The translations under genes and the position numbers were made by a program. A stretch of DNA of 64,000 nucleotides, taken from Cardinalis cardinalis (taxonomy: Eukaryota; Chordata; Aves; Passeriformes; Cardinalidae). The notes beneath the pieces are model-generated. The model was given only the letters and a program-made list of their open reading frames with translations, searched no databases and had not been told where the DNA came from. The first letter of the stretch is position 1; the number at the start of each line of letters is the position of its first letter. The stretch spans positions 1,656,828-1,720,827 of the forward strand of contig JACDOX010000115.1 of NCBI GenBank assembly GCA_014549065.1. The letters run 5' to 3'. Positions 1-11,100 of the stretch are shown here, piece after piece.

Positions 1-600
1 TTCTGACTACTCAGAGCACTGCTTAATCTTGTAATTGTAGGCTTTTCATCGTGGAACACAACAGCTGGGAACCCAACTGGGGGAATGAGAGCGCAGCAAG
101 CCTGCTATTTCCTAACAGAGTATCCCTGAGCCATTTTACTGTATTTTTTCTGCAATTTATCCTTTATTTCTCTATTGTAAAAAAAACCCTGGGTGGAAAG
201 ACACGATTCTAGAGCAATAGTAGTTTTAAAAAAGGAGACATCTTACAACAGCAGAAGTTTCAACTGCATTAGAATTTAGAAAATAGGAAATAAATTTAGA
301 AAGGCCTGTAGCAGCCATGTTTCCACACTCAGCATTGTTCACGGCACAGCTCTGGGTCCGCTCCCGCCGGCTTTGGGCAAACGCACGTGGCTCCGCACAC
401 CGGAGCCACCAGCCAGCGCACGGCCTCATCTCGGGGAAATCTTTCATCTAGGAGACAGGGAGGCTCGCTCGGACTGCTCCCAGGCGAACTATTGACCCGT
501 TCCCATCGGCGTGTCCAACGGGACTCACCGGGCAAACCCGGACCCCCGCCCGATCCCAAAGCGGCCGCCGGTCCCTGCGCCGCGCGCGGGGCGGGGCCGG

Positions 601-999
601 NNNNNNNNNNNNNNNNNNNNNNNNNNNNNNNNNNNNNNNNNNNNNNNNNNNNNNNNNNNNNNNNNNNNNNNNNNNNNNNNNNNNNNNNNNNNNNNNNNNN
701 NNNNNNNNNNNNNNNNNNNNNNNNNNNNNNNNNNNNNNNNNNNNNNNNNNNNNNNNNNNNNNNNNNNNNNNNNNNNNNNNNNNNNNNNNNNNNNNNNNNN
801 NNNNNNNNNNNNNNNNNNNNNNNNNNNNNNNNNNNNNNNNNNNNNNNNNNNNNNNNNNNNNNNNNNNNNNNNNNNNNNNNNNNNNNNNNNNNNNNNNNNN
901 NNNNNNNNNNNNNNNNNNNNNNNNNNNNNNNNNNNNNNNNNNNNNNNNNNNNNNNNNNNNNNNNNNNNNNNNNNNNNNNNNNNNNNNNNNNNNNNNNNN
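601..999. other. Assembly gap (399 N)
   Basis: This is a continuous run of N inside the most GC-rich part of the promoter. Such gaps are typical of short-read avian assemblies, which drop extreme-GC DNA. Any open reading frame drawn across it is artificial. Confidence 0.99.
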
Positions 1000-1092
1000 C
1001 CCACTCCCCACTCCCCGCCCGCCGGGACCGTTTCGGCCGCCTTTCCCCCCGCTCCGCGTGCGCGCGCGCCGCTCCTGCGCCAGCCGGGCCGC

Positions 1093-1119
1093 ATGAGCGG
1101 CATGAGCGGCTCCGCCTGA
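1093..1119 (+). promoter_or_regulatory. Short upstream ORF in the ZCCHC2 5' leader
   Basis: Two in-frame ATGs (1093 and 1102) open an 8-codon reading frame, MSGMSGSA, closed by TGA at 1117-1119. It lies 77 bases before the main start at 1197 and does not overlap it. The second ATG has G at -3, a moderate initiation context. Such a uORF can lower main-ORF translation, but that effect is inferred here. It also requires the transcript to start upstream of 1093, which the gap hides. Confidence 0.5.
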
Positions 1120-1196
1120 GCGCCGCGCGCGCCGCCACCTCCCCGCTGCCGCCGGGTCCCGGCGGGCGTCGCGTCCCCCCCGCGCCGCCGCCGAGG

Positions 1197-2129
1197 ATGC
1201 TGAAGATGAAGCTGCCCCTAAAGCAGACGAGCCACAAGGCAGCGGCGGCGGAAGATGCGTCGGCGGCGGGGTTGAAGGAGCCCGGCGGTGCCCTGGACTG
1301 TCACCTCCCGCTGCAGCAGCAGGTGCCCCGGGCCCGAGGGGGCGCCTCCGCGGCGGCGGGAAGGGGGTGTGGGCTGGAGAGGCCGAGCCGGCTGCACGGC
1401 CTGGGGCCGGGGCCTGGGCCCGGCCCGCCGCCTCCCTCCGCCTCGCTGGGCGCTCCGGGCGGCGGCGGCGGTCCCGGCTCGGCGGCCGCCCGCACCGACA
1501 AGGAGACGGTGTACGAGTGGTTCGGGCTGGTGTTGGGCTCGGCGCAGCGCCTGGAGTTCATGGTGGGGTTGCTGGACCTGTGCAACCCGCTGGAGCTGCG
1601 ATTCCTGGGCTCCTGCCTGGAGGACCTGGCCCGCAAGGACTACCACTGCCTCCGCGACTCGGAGGCCAAGGCCAACGGGCTCAGCGACCCTGGGCAGCTC
1701 GGCGACTTCCGCGACCCCGCCGTGCGTTCCAAGCTCATCGTCTACCTGGCCCTGCTGGGCTCCGAGAACCGCGAGGCCGCCGGCCGCCTGCACCGCCTCC
1801 TGCCCCAGGTGGACTCCATCCTGCAGAGCTGCCCGGCGGCGCGGCGGGCCCCGGCCGAGGAGGAGGAAGAGGAGGAGGAGGAGGAGGAGGGGGACGTGGT
1901 GGTGGTGATGGACGGAGCCGCCGAGAACGGGCAGGCCGGGCTCCCCGCCGCCGAGGGCCTGGGCTGCGGCGCGCAGGAGGAGCTGCTCCTGCTCTTCACG
2001 ATGGCCTCGCTGCACCCGGCCTTCTCCTTCCACCAGCGGGTCACCCTGCGGGAGCACCTGGAGCGACTGCGGAGGGCCCTGTGCGGGGACCAGGAGGAGG
2101 AGGAGGACTTCGGCCGCCACCCAGCCCAG
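1197..2129 (+). CDS. ZCCHC2: ZCCHC2 coding exon 1 (residues 1-311)
   Basis: This exon starts with MLKMKLPLK, matching the mammalian N-terminus; A at -3 supports the start. A low-complexity Gly/Pro/Ala segment (about 15-100) is followed by the conserved domain with EWFGLVLGSAQRLEF, ELRFLGSCLEDLARKDYH, VYLALLGSENREAAGRLHRL and EELLLLFTMASLHPAFSFH. Between these lies an acidic run of 11 Glu codons (1857-1889) that is absent or different in mammals. The exon is extremely GC-rich. It ends in phase 0 at the donor CAG|GTAACG. Confidence 0.95.
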
Positions 2130-5100
2130 GTAACGGCGCGTCCTGCGCCCTTCCTGCTGCGCCATCTCAGCGGGTGGTTTCGTCCTTCCATCGCTCCCTC
2201 CTGTTTTCGTAGGAGCTTGCTTTCCCCCAGTCCCCCCCATTGGGATGTGGTCCCTTCCGTCCTCCCCCTGCCACGGCAGTGTCAGCCCCGGCCGCCCCCA
2301 CAACCTCCTGCGGCGGAGTGTCTACTACAAATTTCTTGGCGGGGGGAAGGGCTAATTTTCCTAGCCTGCCATGCTTTCTGGAACACTGGTTTTTTTTCTG
2401 GAACTCTGCCATGCTGGAGTGCAGGGTGCACAGTACTGAACTGGCTGCCTTGTACGCTGTAGGTCCCTGTACGAAGCAGGAGTACAAGCAACAGCAACTA
2501 GCAGCTTGACTAGACTTGTAAAAATAGAAATAATAATAATGCTAGGTAGAGATCAGATTGCCTAAGAGAGCATTCTCTAGGGGCTTCAAACCAATAGAAC
2601 AAGTTGAAATATTTTTTTATATGGAGTCTGCTTCCTTGCCCCTTCACAGAATGCGACACAGGCTTGAACTTGGCAAGAATTAGGGCAGCAGTTGGGTCAC
2701 CAGCTCTAAGGCTGGTTCTCTGAAGCACCAGGTTCAGTGAGATGGCTGACAACATTAGGAAAGGGGTGGTAATGATTCCACTAAAGAAACATTGTCACAA
2801 CTGGAGCTTCTGTGCAGAGAAAAACTGATTTTTTGGGTGGCTGTCAGGAAACAGCAGAGCTCATCCTGAAAGCAGATGTGCCACTTGTTGCTAGGATGTG
2901 GCTGTCACCAGGGATGAGGACTTGCAGTGAGTGACAACGGAAGCATTCTCCTGTGCAGTAGCTCTGTTTAAGCAGAGGTTTTCCTGCAGTGCTATTCACT
3001 GCTGCCCTCTTGATGAGCATTGGCTTTAAAAATTGCCCCATATTTATGCAGCCAAGCTGTCCTCATGGAGCTCTGCAGTTTTTGGTCTATAGATGGCCTC
3101 TCCTGCAAAGGGGAAGGAAGGGCTGGAAGATGGGTGTTTATAGTGCTGCTCCACTGAACCCATCAGGTTTTCATGAGTTACTTGACAGAAGAGGGTACAA
3201 AGCAGTAAGGGTTGGGGTTTTGGGATTTTGTTTCTAAGTTTGCTTGCAGTGCCATCCATTTCAGCCACTTGCAAAGAACTTCTGTATTTCCTGCTGTGTG
3301 AAAGGTATGGCTCCTTCTGTTTGCTAAAGATGGGGTGTGCTCTTGAGGAGTACCCAGAGGAGACAGAGATTAATTTCTAAGCCTTCTGATATTATATTTA
3401 TTAACTAAATGCTTATATCATTTAAAGGCCAAAACGCATTTGGCAGGTCATAAACTAATGGGCAGATGTTACAGAACTGAAATCACAATGAATTTGGAGC
3501 ATCAGTCCAAAAAGTGTTTATTTTGGCTCATTGGCCTGCACCAAGTCTAGTTCTATCCCAGAATTAATCCTGAAAGTCCATCTTTCCGGGGAAAAGATTG
3601 AATTGCAGGAAGTGGTAAGACTGGACACTGTCCCTTCTGGGTTTAAAGTGCTAGGAACCGGAAACATACTTCCTGCCTGGAACTGGCACAGCAATTGTAG
3701 CTGTTCAGTGTGTCCCATCAACTGCAGTTGGGAGAGCAGGCTCCCGTGAACTACTGGAATTGAAGTCAGTTTTGTGCAGTGTTCTGGCTTCAGCGTAAAA
3801 GCAGCTGTCCAAGTTGTGGTGGTTTTGTTTACTCGGGGAACACTGAGAGACCCGAGTCAGCTTGGCTGAACATGCACATCACATACTCTGTACTCGACGC
3901 AGCAGTGAAACGGCAGCGCTTCCGTAGGCTTTCCTTCCCCTCCCCCCTCTTTAATGGGTAATTGTAAATACAGCACAGCCTTTCTGGGAAATAATGGCTG
4001 ACAGGGAACCCACTGAGGGATCAGTGGGTTTCTGCTGAGTATTTTCAGTCAGCGTTCCACGGGGATGGTGGGACCCTCGCAGATAAAACGCTGGAGGAGA
4101 TGGAGCCAGTAGCAGAGTTAAAGGCTTCCCTAGCAAAATGCTGCCGTAGCATTACGCTGAACTTGATTTAAAATCCTCCGAGTGTCCACAGGCCTTTTTT
4201 CTCCTCCTTAAATCTCTGAAATTTGAGTGCTTTCAGGGCTCTGCGTTTGTGAACTGGAATGGTTCATAAAGACCTCTCTGAAATTTTATTCGGCTGGGCT
4301 CGTGTCAGAAGGGCTGGGCTCCATCTCCGGGAATAACCCGCGCCGTGCCGGGCAGCCCAAGCAGCTCCACTCGGGAGCCCTCGCGGTGGTCCGCGGCCGC
4401 ACGGGAAGCGCTCGGGCAGGCGGTGCCTGGGAGGAGGACGGCTCCGTTAGAGGGGCACGACCGGGCACAGCGAGGGCAGGAGGACCGGCGGGAGAGGGAN
4501 CGAGGGTGGGCACGGCGCCCCAAGGCACCGAGCACCGTCATTCATGGCCCGGGGAAAGGGGGTGACCCCTCTCTTTGTTTGCGGGGAGGACGGGTGGGTC
4601 AGGGATCGCCGGCGCCTCGTGAGGGCACAGCCGCGCTGCCCCGCCGTGGGGCGGGGCCGGAGGGCCGCTCGGCAGCGCCCTGCGCCGACAGGGACGCGGC
4701 TCCTGATGGTGGCCGCCGCTTCCCGCCCCGTCCAACATGGCGGCGCTGGCTCCCGGTCACGTGCCCCTGGGGCGGCGCCCTGCCCGGCGGGAGGGGGCGG
4801 TGCCGCCGTTGCATAACGGGGAGGGCTCGGGGCGGCGCGCGGGACGCGTGTGTGCCGGGGCTGCGGCGGGCCCGCTTGTCGGGCGGAGAAAGCGCAGCAG
4901 CGCTCTGTGCACAGGGGCTGCCGGCTCTGCTCTGGTCTTGCCGTGCTTAGCGCTCCCGGGCGTTCTCAGCTCCCGTCAGAAGGCGGTCACTGGGCTGTTG
5001 TTCACCGTGTGGGCCGTCAAATACGAATGTATTTCATCAGCCTGCAAACTGAGGGAGTTCAGAGCTGGAGTAGAATCACGTGGTTTGTCAGTTCTGAATT

Positions 5101-8100
5101 CTTCAGGGCAAAGGACTGTGCTATTGCATGTGGCGTATCTAACTAAATGGCTCGGTTTGAGGTTTTGAGGAGCTGTAACAGCTGGCTTCAGTGAACACCA
5201 AGGCTTGAGAGGTTCACCTGCAAAGAATTTGTGGGTGATTTACTAGAACATAAGCAATTTACTTTTTCCCGTTGTTGGGGTTCCGTTTTCTGGTTAGGGT
5301 CTGTGTTGTCTGATAAAATTGAGTTCACAATAAAGTTCCTTCATGACAAGGGGTTAATAAGATTGTTGCTATTTTTAGTGTCTCATTTCAATGATTTTGA
5401 AAAATGTAACTTTTTTAGTGATATATTTTAATAAATTCAGCTCAAAANATGAATTCGGAAGCTGGGATGTAGGACTGTTGCAGTGGGATGGGCAGATCTA
5501 GGATTACCTTACAGTTGATAAATTTGGTTTCTTTATTAAGTGTTCTGAATTAAGGCTAGGGAGTTTTTATGCTTAAAGTAGAAACACTTGATACTATTTT
5601 CAAATTCTTAATTTAAGATGTGGTTTATAAGAACATCTTTTGGAAAAAAGTCATTGGTGTGTTAAACTGCAGAATGTCAACTTTGAATCTAAAGTTGAAG
5701 TATAAGAATAAGTCAGCAGTATTGGCTGCTGAATAAAAGAAGTGTTAATGTGCAAAGAGCCTGTTGATACCTCTGTATATTGGTTTAAGTAACAGAACCC
5801 ATAGCTTAACTCTTGTGTTGATTATTTTTGTTTAATAAGTGCATCATTATCAAAGCAGTTTGACTTTTTTGTTTATCTTTCTCCATCCCATTCGATGTCT
5901 GGGNCCAAAATGCTGAAATACCGAAGAAGCTCTGTATATCCACGAACATAATAAATGTGGCTTGCTTTAGGCGCTGGAATATTTAATCAGGCATACCTGA
6001 CAGGAATAGAACCAAGGTTCTGTTGAAATAAGCAATCTCCTGGAGTTAATAGTTTGTTGAATAGTAATATAATTAGTTGGCTGCAGGATTCTTCACAGAA
6101 AAACGTCTCTACTTACAAACAAAGGGGAAGTTTCTATTTACGGAGTACTTTTCTTAGTGCACTTCTATTTATAGGATATTTTGTGTGCAAATTAGAAGAG
6201 TGCTTTTATAATTGATCTTCAGTCACTTGCAGCAGAGAATAAGGTAGTAGAATTTAATTTTAGAATCTAAGAGCTCTGTCTGCAGTGCACTGTTTTTAGT
6301 GTCACAGAGTTGAGTATAAGGAAAAGTGTATCTTCAGAGTCTGGTTTAAGTAAGAGACATAAAGATAAAAAATGTCATTTCACTCTTGGCAAAGATCTTT
6401 TANATGGTGGTGCACTCCAGGGAAATACAAATGTTTTACAAGTTTTGCATACTGAGATGAAAAGTATTCCANCTGCCTCAGAGAACCTAACAGCCTTGTC
6501 TCTGAACAGGAATTTCTGTGTCTCCAAACAGGAGTTAAGAATTTCCAGAAACATTACTGGAAGTCTTCTGGAAAGGAAGTCATAGCTAGATAAAAAACAA
6601 TGCCTAAAATGAATGAGTTCTATCTAGATGTGCATGCTGATGTTCCAGGAAATTGCAGAGTAAAAACTTTCACTGCTTTGAGCTGTTTTAGCTGTTTAAT
6701 TCTAAAGATGAGGTGTTAGTACACGTTTGTAGCCTTTCCCAGTCCCATTATACCGAGTTAATCAGCCTCTTTGTTGTCCCTGACAGTTTGTTCTCCAGCN
6801 GAGTAAATGAGTACTGAGGGTGTTGAAAATATACCTGTGACTTCCTAATGCTTGTACTTCGATTGCTGTAGTTGAGCTGCAGTCCAGTTTTCAGGATTGC
6901 CCAATGCTGACTTATTTATAGGTAGCAGGATCTCACTGAGCTTGGAGTGCAGAGGACTCAGCTTTTTCTAAAGAGCTGCTGAAAAGCGTACAGACAGCAG
7001 CAGTAAGATGGTTGTGTCTGTGAACCCCCTGAAGTCTGTAGGATTCTGCCTGCTTAAATCTGTCTTGTCATTATCAGTCTCTAGCCATAGCTGTCCTATA
7101 AAACGCTACAGCTGATTCTTCATTACTGTAATTAAAACAAAATACCTACTTTTCCTTCAAGAGTTGGTGAATTTCTGTAGTATCCTCCAAGTCTAAGGGT
7201 TTATACTTCTGGAGACCAAAACTGTAAGAGGTCTGGCTAGAAGCTGCATTCCTTTGTGAGTTTATTGCCTTTCCTCAACCTCTTAATCTTGTCTTTTTGG
7301 GAGAAGAAAGTAAAAGTACTTTGAACAGCTAAAGAAAATTTAGTGTCTTGGGAAGTGTCTTAGGAGCAAGATAACCACAAGACAGAGATTTTCTGTTATT
7401 TGAAAATGCTGTACATGAAAGAATACTTTCAAACTATGCTGGAGTTCAAGGATTGGACAAAATGACATATTGCCCTTTGATGGTAATTAAATGTAGTAAT
7501 GAAGGCATCATCCCTTCTCAGTACTGACTGTACTTCAGTGACCTACTCTTCAGGGGCAAATGTTTTTTAAATCTTCCTATCACTCTAGATTGTTACGAGA
7601 ATAATTTTTTTTATTAGTCTGAACTGCTACATCAAGTAATCTTATTTTTATTCACTCAGCTGACAATAGCACAAGTACTGATGTTGCAGGGTTGTTGAAT
7701 GAGCAACCACCTGGGGATAGAGTAATGCTTGAACTGATGCTTGGCTGGCTCTAGCTTCAACTTCCCTACTGTGTCATGGACTAGCTAGGTTGGACTGAAA
7801 CTGGTTTAGGTCCTGTTGAAAGCTCAGGTGGAGGTGAGACTTGGAACACACTGTGTTTCTAGCAAACACGAGGTGCGTTATTCCCCAAGCACTGTAAATC
7901 ATAGGTGTAGCTGCCATGTCTAGTACTTCAAATGTAATTGCCACAGGCTGAATTTGTTCATGCGATGTAACAGGGTTGGTATGCCCTTTGTCTCAAAATT
8001 GTTAGGATTTGGTAGGGCTATAAGTTAGTCAGTATGTGATTGCTGAAGCTGTCACATGGTGTCATTTTCTTCTCAGAATCAGCTGATGTTTTGTCAGGTT

Positions 8101-11100
8101 TCTGTCTCCACTATAGTGTTTTGTTGCTGCCTCTTACAGGCAAACTCTTAACATAGTTTAGCGAAACAAATATGCTTCAAAGTACTTTTAGGCACCTGTG
8201 CATACTCTCTATGCAGTCCAGCTTACTAGATATGAGTTAATAGGGCAGTTGCGCATAATCCATTTGAACTGTGTGTTCAGCCAGTCAGGCTTTTACTGCA
8301 CATATTATGGGATTTTATGTCTGGTCACAGAACCATGAAGGGACTGAGATTGGCTGTGACCTCTGGAGGTCATCTTGCTTAAGCAGGGCTACCTACAGCT
8401 CATTCCCTAGGACCACCTCCAGATGGCTTTTGAGTGTTTTCAAGGATGTAGACTACACAGCTTGTCTGGGCAACCTGTGCTCAGTCACCCTGGCAATGAA
8501 AAAGTGTTTCCAGATGTCTAGAGGGAACCTCCTGTGTTTCAGCTTCTGCCTGTTGCTTCTGTCACTGGTCACTGCTAAAAAGAGCCTGGCTCCATCCTCA
8601 TTGCACCCTCCCTTCAGATGTCTGTATACACAGACACACACATATTTTTATACATAAAGACCTTTTTCGGCAAACTACTCTATAGTCTGTTAGGTCCCCG
8701 AATGTGTGGTGCCTGTAGTTGTTCCTCCCCCAGTGTAGGATTTTGTGCTTTCCCATGGTGAACTTTCTGAGGTTCCTGTCAGCTCATTTCTCCAGCTGTG
8801 ATTCGATGTGGAATAAGCGTTATTGTTCTAGAGGTTGATTCTACATGTTAAAGGATAAGTTGACATGGAAACATCTAAGTTGTATGTTGGTTTGTCCAAA
8901 AGAGAGAGAATTTGGTGAGTCTTTGTGGTCCTACCTCTTGAGGCTGGTTCTGCTCTAGTCTTGTAGAACAGAACAGCTTCTCTGCATCTAGAACAGTGGG
9001 ATGGTGCCTTTGCATAGTTCAAAGTTTGCAGATTGGAGCATGGCTTAGCAGCAATGTCTGTTGAGCATTTGTCTGCAGTCTTGCTCTTCCATTTGCCTAG
9101 CAGCTTGTCTGAGACAGTACTGGATTTTTTTTGGTTGGGGACAATCTGTCGTATCAACAGTGGTAAGCATTAAATAGGTTTTGAAGCATTGCTGCTCTAT
9201 ATGTTTGCATTTGTGAGTATTAAATGCATATGCTGGATTTCCATTTTAAAGTGGCAAGAATGTTCTATCCCTGTATCCAAGCCACACCCCACAGTGATGG
9301 GATGCAGGTACAGTTGCTCAGAGTGTTGAGTAAGGCTTCATCTCTGCTGCTGTAGTCATCAGGAGAGGGTTCAGCAGCACACAAATAAACAGGCAGTTTC
9401 ACCTGGTTGTTGCTTCTGGAGAGNTGTTGAACCTTTATGCTGTCACAGCTATGTAGTGATACATCTGCCTATCACAGCTGTGAAGCAATGGGAGCCTGCA
9501 AGGTTTATTATAAACAAATCGTGGCTTTGGTCTTGTAATTGGCACCACATCTGTCAATGATTGTTCTGACATCACTCAATTTTGTTGAAGGTGCAGATGC
9601 TGTAGTTGATAGCTCACAATCATGAGTTAGACCATGATTTTTTCCAAAATGCCTTCTTTCATCTGGCTTTGTTTGTCATTTCCCACTTGTAGATAAATGA
9701 ATGAGCTGTGCCAGTTTACATCTGCACAGCCTGCAAGGCTGAGTAGTGCTGTCCCTCATAGCACATTTACTGAAGTTCTTGCAGAAAAATAATATTTCAT
9801 ATTTGGGCATGTAGAACTAATCAAGCTGTCCAGCTGCTGGAAGTGTGTTTCCCTTGTTAGTGCTCATCAGAGCTGATGAATGAATAGTTCTTTCATAAAA
9901 GTGCAGTGCAAGCATCAGAAGACTTACGTGCTTCAGTCGCTGGCTCATGATGATTAGTAGGCTATCCAGTAACAGATTTCACTACATATTGCCAAAGCAG
10001 TGCAACGTGACATTGCCTTCTATCAATGCAGATGACTGATCAGAGTGTGGACATCTGTCATGTGTAGGTGAGTTGAGATCTGCTCAGCTCACATGGCATC
10101 AGACAGAGCAACATCCTTTTCAGCAGGATGGCTCACCACTTTAGATATTTGGTGCTTGTGTTACAGACAAGCACCCCTGGACCTTNGGGCATAAATACTT
10201 CTGGACTCCTTTTCAGGAGGCTGATTGGTAGAGTAGCATGAAATAAGCCCCAGAGGGAAGAGGGGCCCCAGAAAATTGATTGATATTGCAGAATCACTTC
10301 TTCTGAGCTCATTAGTGATGCATCCCAGTGAGGTTAGGGACTGGCTGCATGGCTGGGCCCAGAGAGTGGTGGTGAATGGTGCTGCATCCAGCTGGTGGCC
10401 AGTCACCAGTGGTGTCCCTCAGGGGTCTGTGCTGGGGCCAGTTCTGTTTAATATTTTTATTGACGTCATGGATGAGGGTTTAGAGTCTTTCATTAGCAAA
10501 TTTGCAGATGACACTAAGCTGGGAGCGTGTGTTGATCTGTTAGGGGGACAGAGGGCTTTGCAGAGGGACTTGGAATGATTGGATGGATGGGCAGAATCTA
10601 ATGGGATGAAGTTCAATAAGTCCAAGTGCTGAGTCCTGCGCTTTGGCCACAATAACCCCCTGCAGCGTTATAGGCTGGGGACGGTGTGGCTGGACAGTGC
10701 TCAGGTGTAAAGGGACCTGGGGGTGCTGGTTGACAGTCGGCTGAACATGAGCCAGCAGTGTGCCCAGGTGGCCAAGAAGGCCAATGGCATCCTGACCTGT
10801 ATCAGGAATAGTGTGGCCAGCAGGGGCAGGGAGGTCACCCTTCCCCTGTACTCAGCACTGGTGAGGCCACACCTTGAGTATTGTGTCCAGTTCTGGGCCC
10901 CTCAGTTTAGGAGGGACGTTGAGATGCTTAAGCATGTCCAGAGGAGAGCAACGAGGCTGGTGGGGGGCTTGGAGCACAGGCCGTATGAAGAATAACTGAT
11001 GGAGCTGGGGTTGTTCAGCCTGGAGAAAAGGAGACTCAGGGGTGACCTTATCACTCTCTTCAACTTCCTGAAGGGTGGCTGTGGTGAGCTGGGAGTCGAT

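Larger units (their letters stand above)
330..1196 (+). promoter_or_regulatory. ZCCHC2: ZCCHC2 CpG-island promoter and 5' leader (contains assembly gap)
   Basis: The AT-rich sequence of the first 300 bases changes at about 340 to very GC- and CpG-rich DNA that runs into exon 1. An E-box CACGTG lies at 384-389 and a GC-box-like run lies just before the gap, near 588-600. Bases 601-999 are N, so the transcription start and the core promoter are probably hidden. Sequence from 1000 to 1196 is GC-rich and most likely 5' UTR, ending at the start codon at 1197. No TATA box is visible, as is usual for CpG-island promoters. The transcription start cannot be placed. Confidence 0.75.

Noticed and set aside
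1218..2303. A 361-codon minus-strand frame and other long frames over exon 1
   Set aside because: They are shadows of the GC-rich ZCCHC2 exon 1, with repetitive Leu/Gln/Arg composition and no family features.
387..2462. A 691-codon plus-strand frame from upstream of the gap through exon 1 into intron 1
   Set aside because: It crosses 399 Ns and runs past the GTAACG donor at 2130. The true ZCCHC2 start is 1197 by similarity to the known N-terminus.
4737..5168. A 143-codon frame starting in the YY1 site of the intron 1 CpG island
   Set aside because: No recognisable domain. The ATG is part of the YY1 motif, and the second half is ordinary AT-rich intron. Kept only as part of the island.
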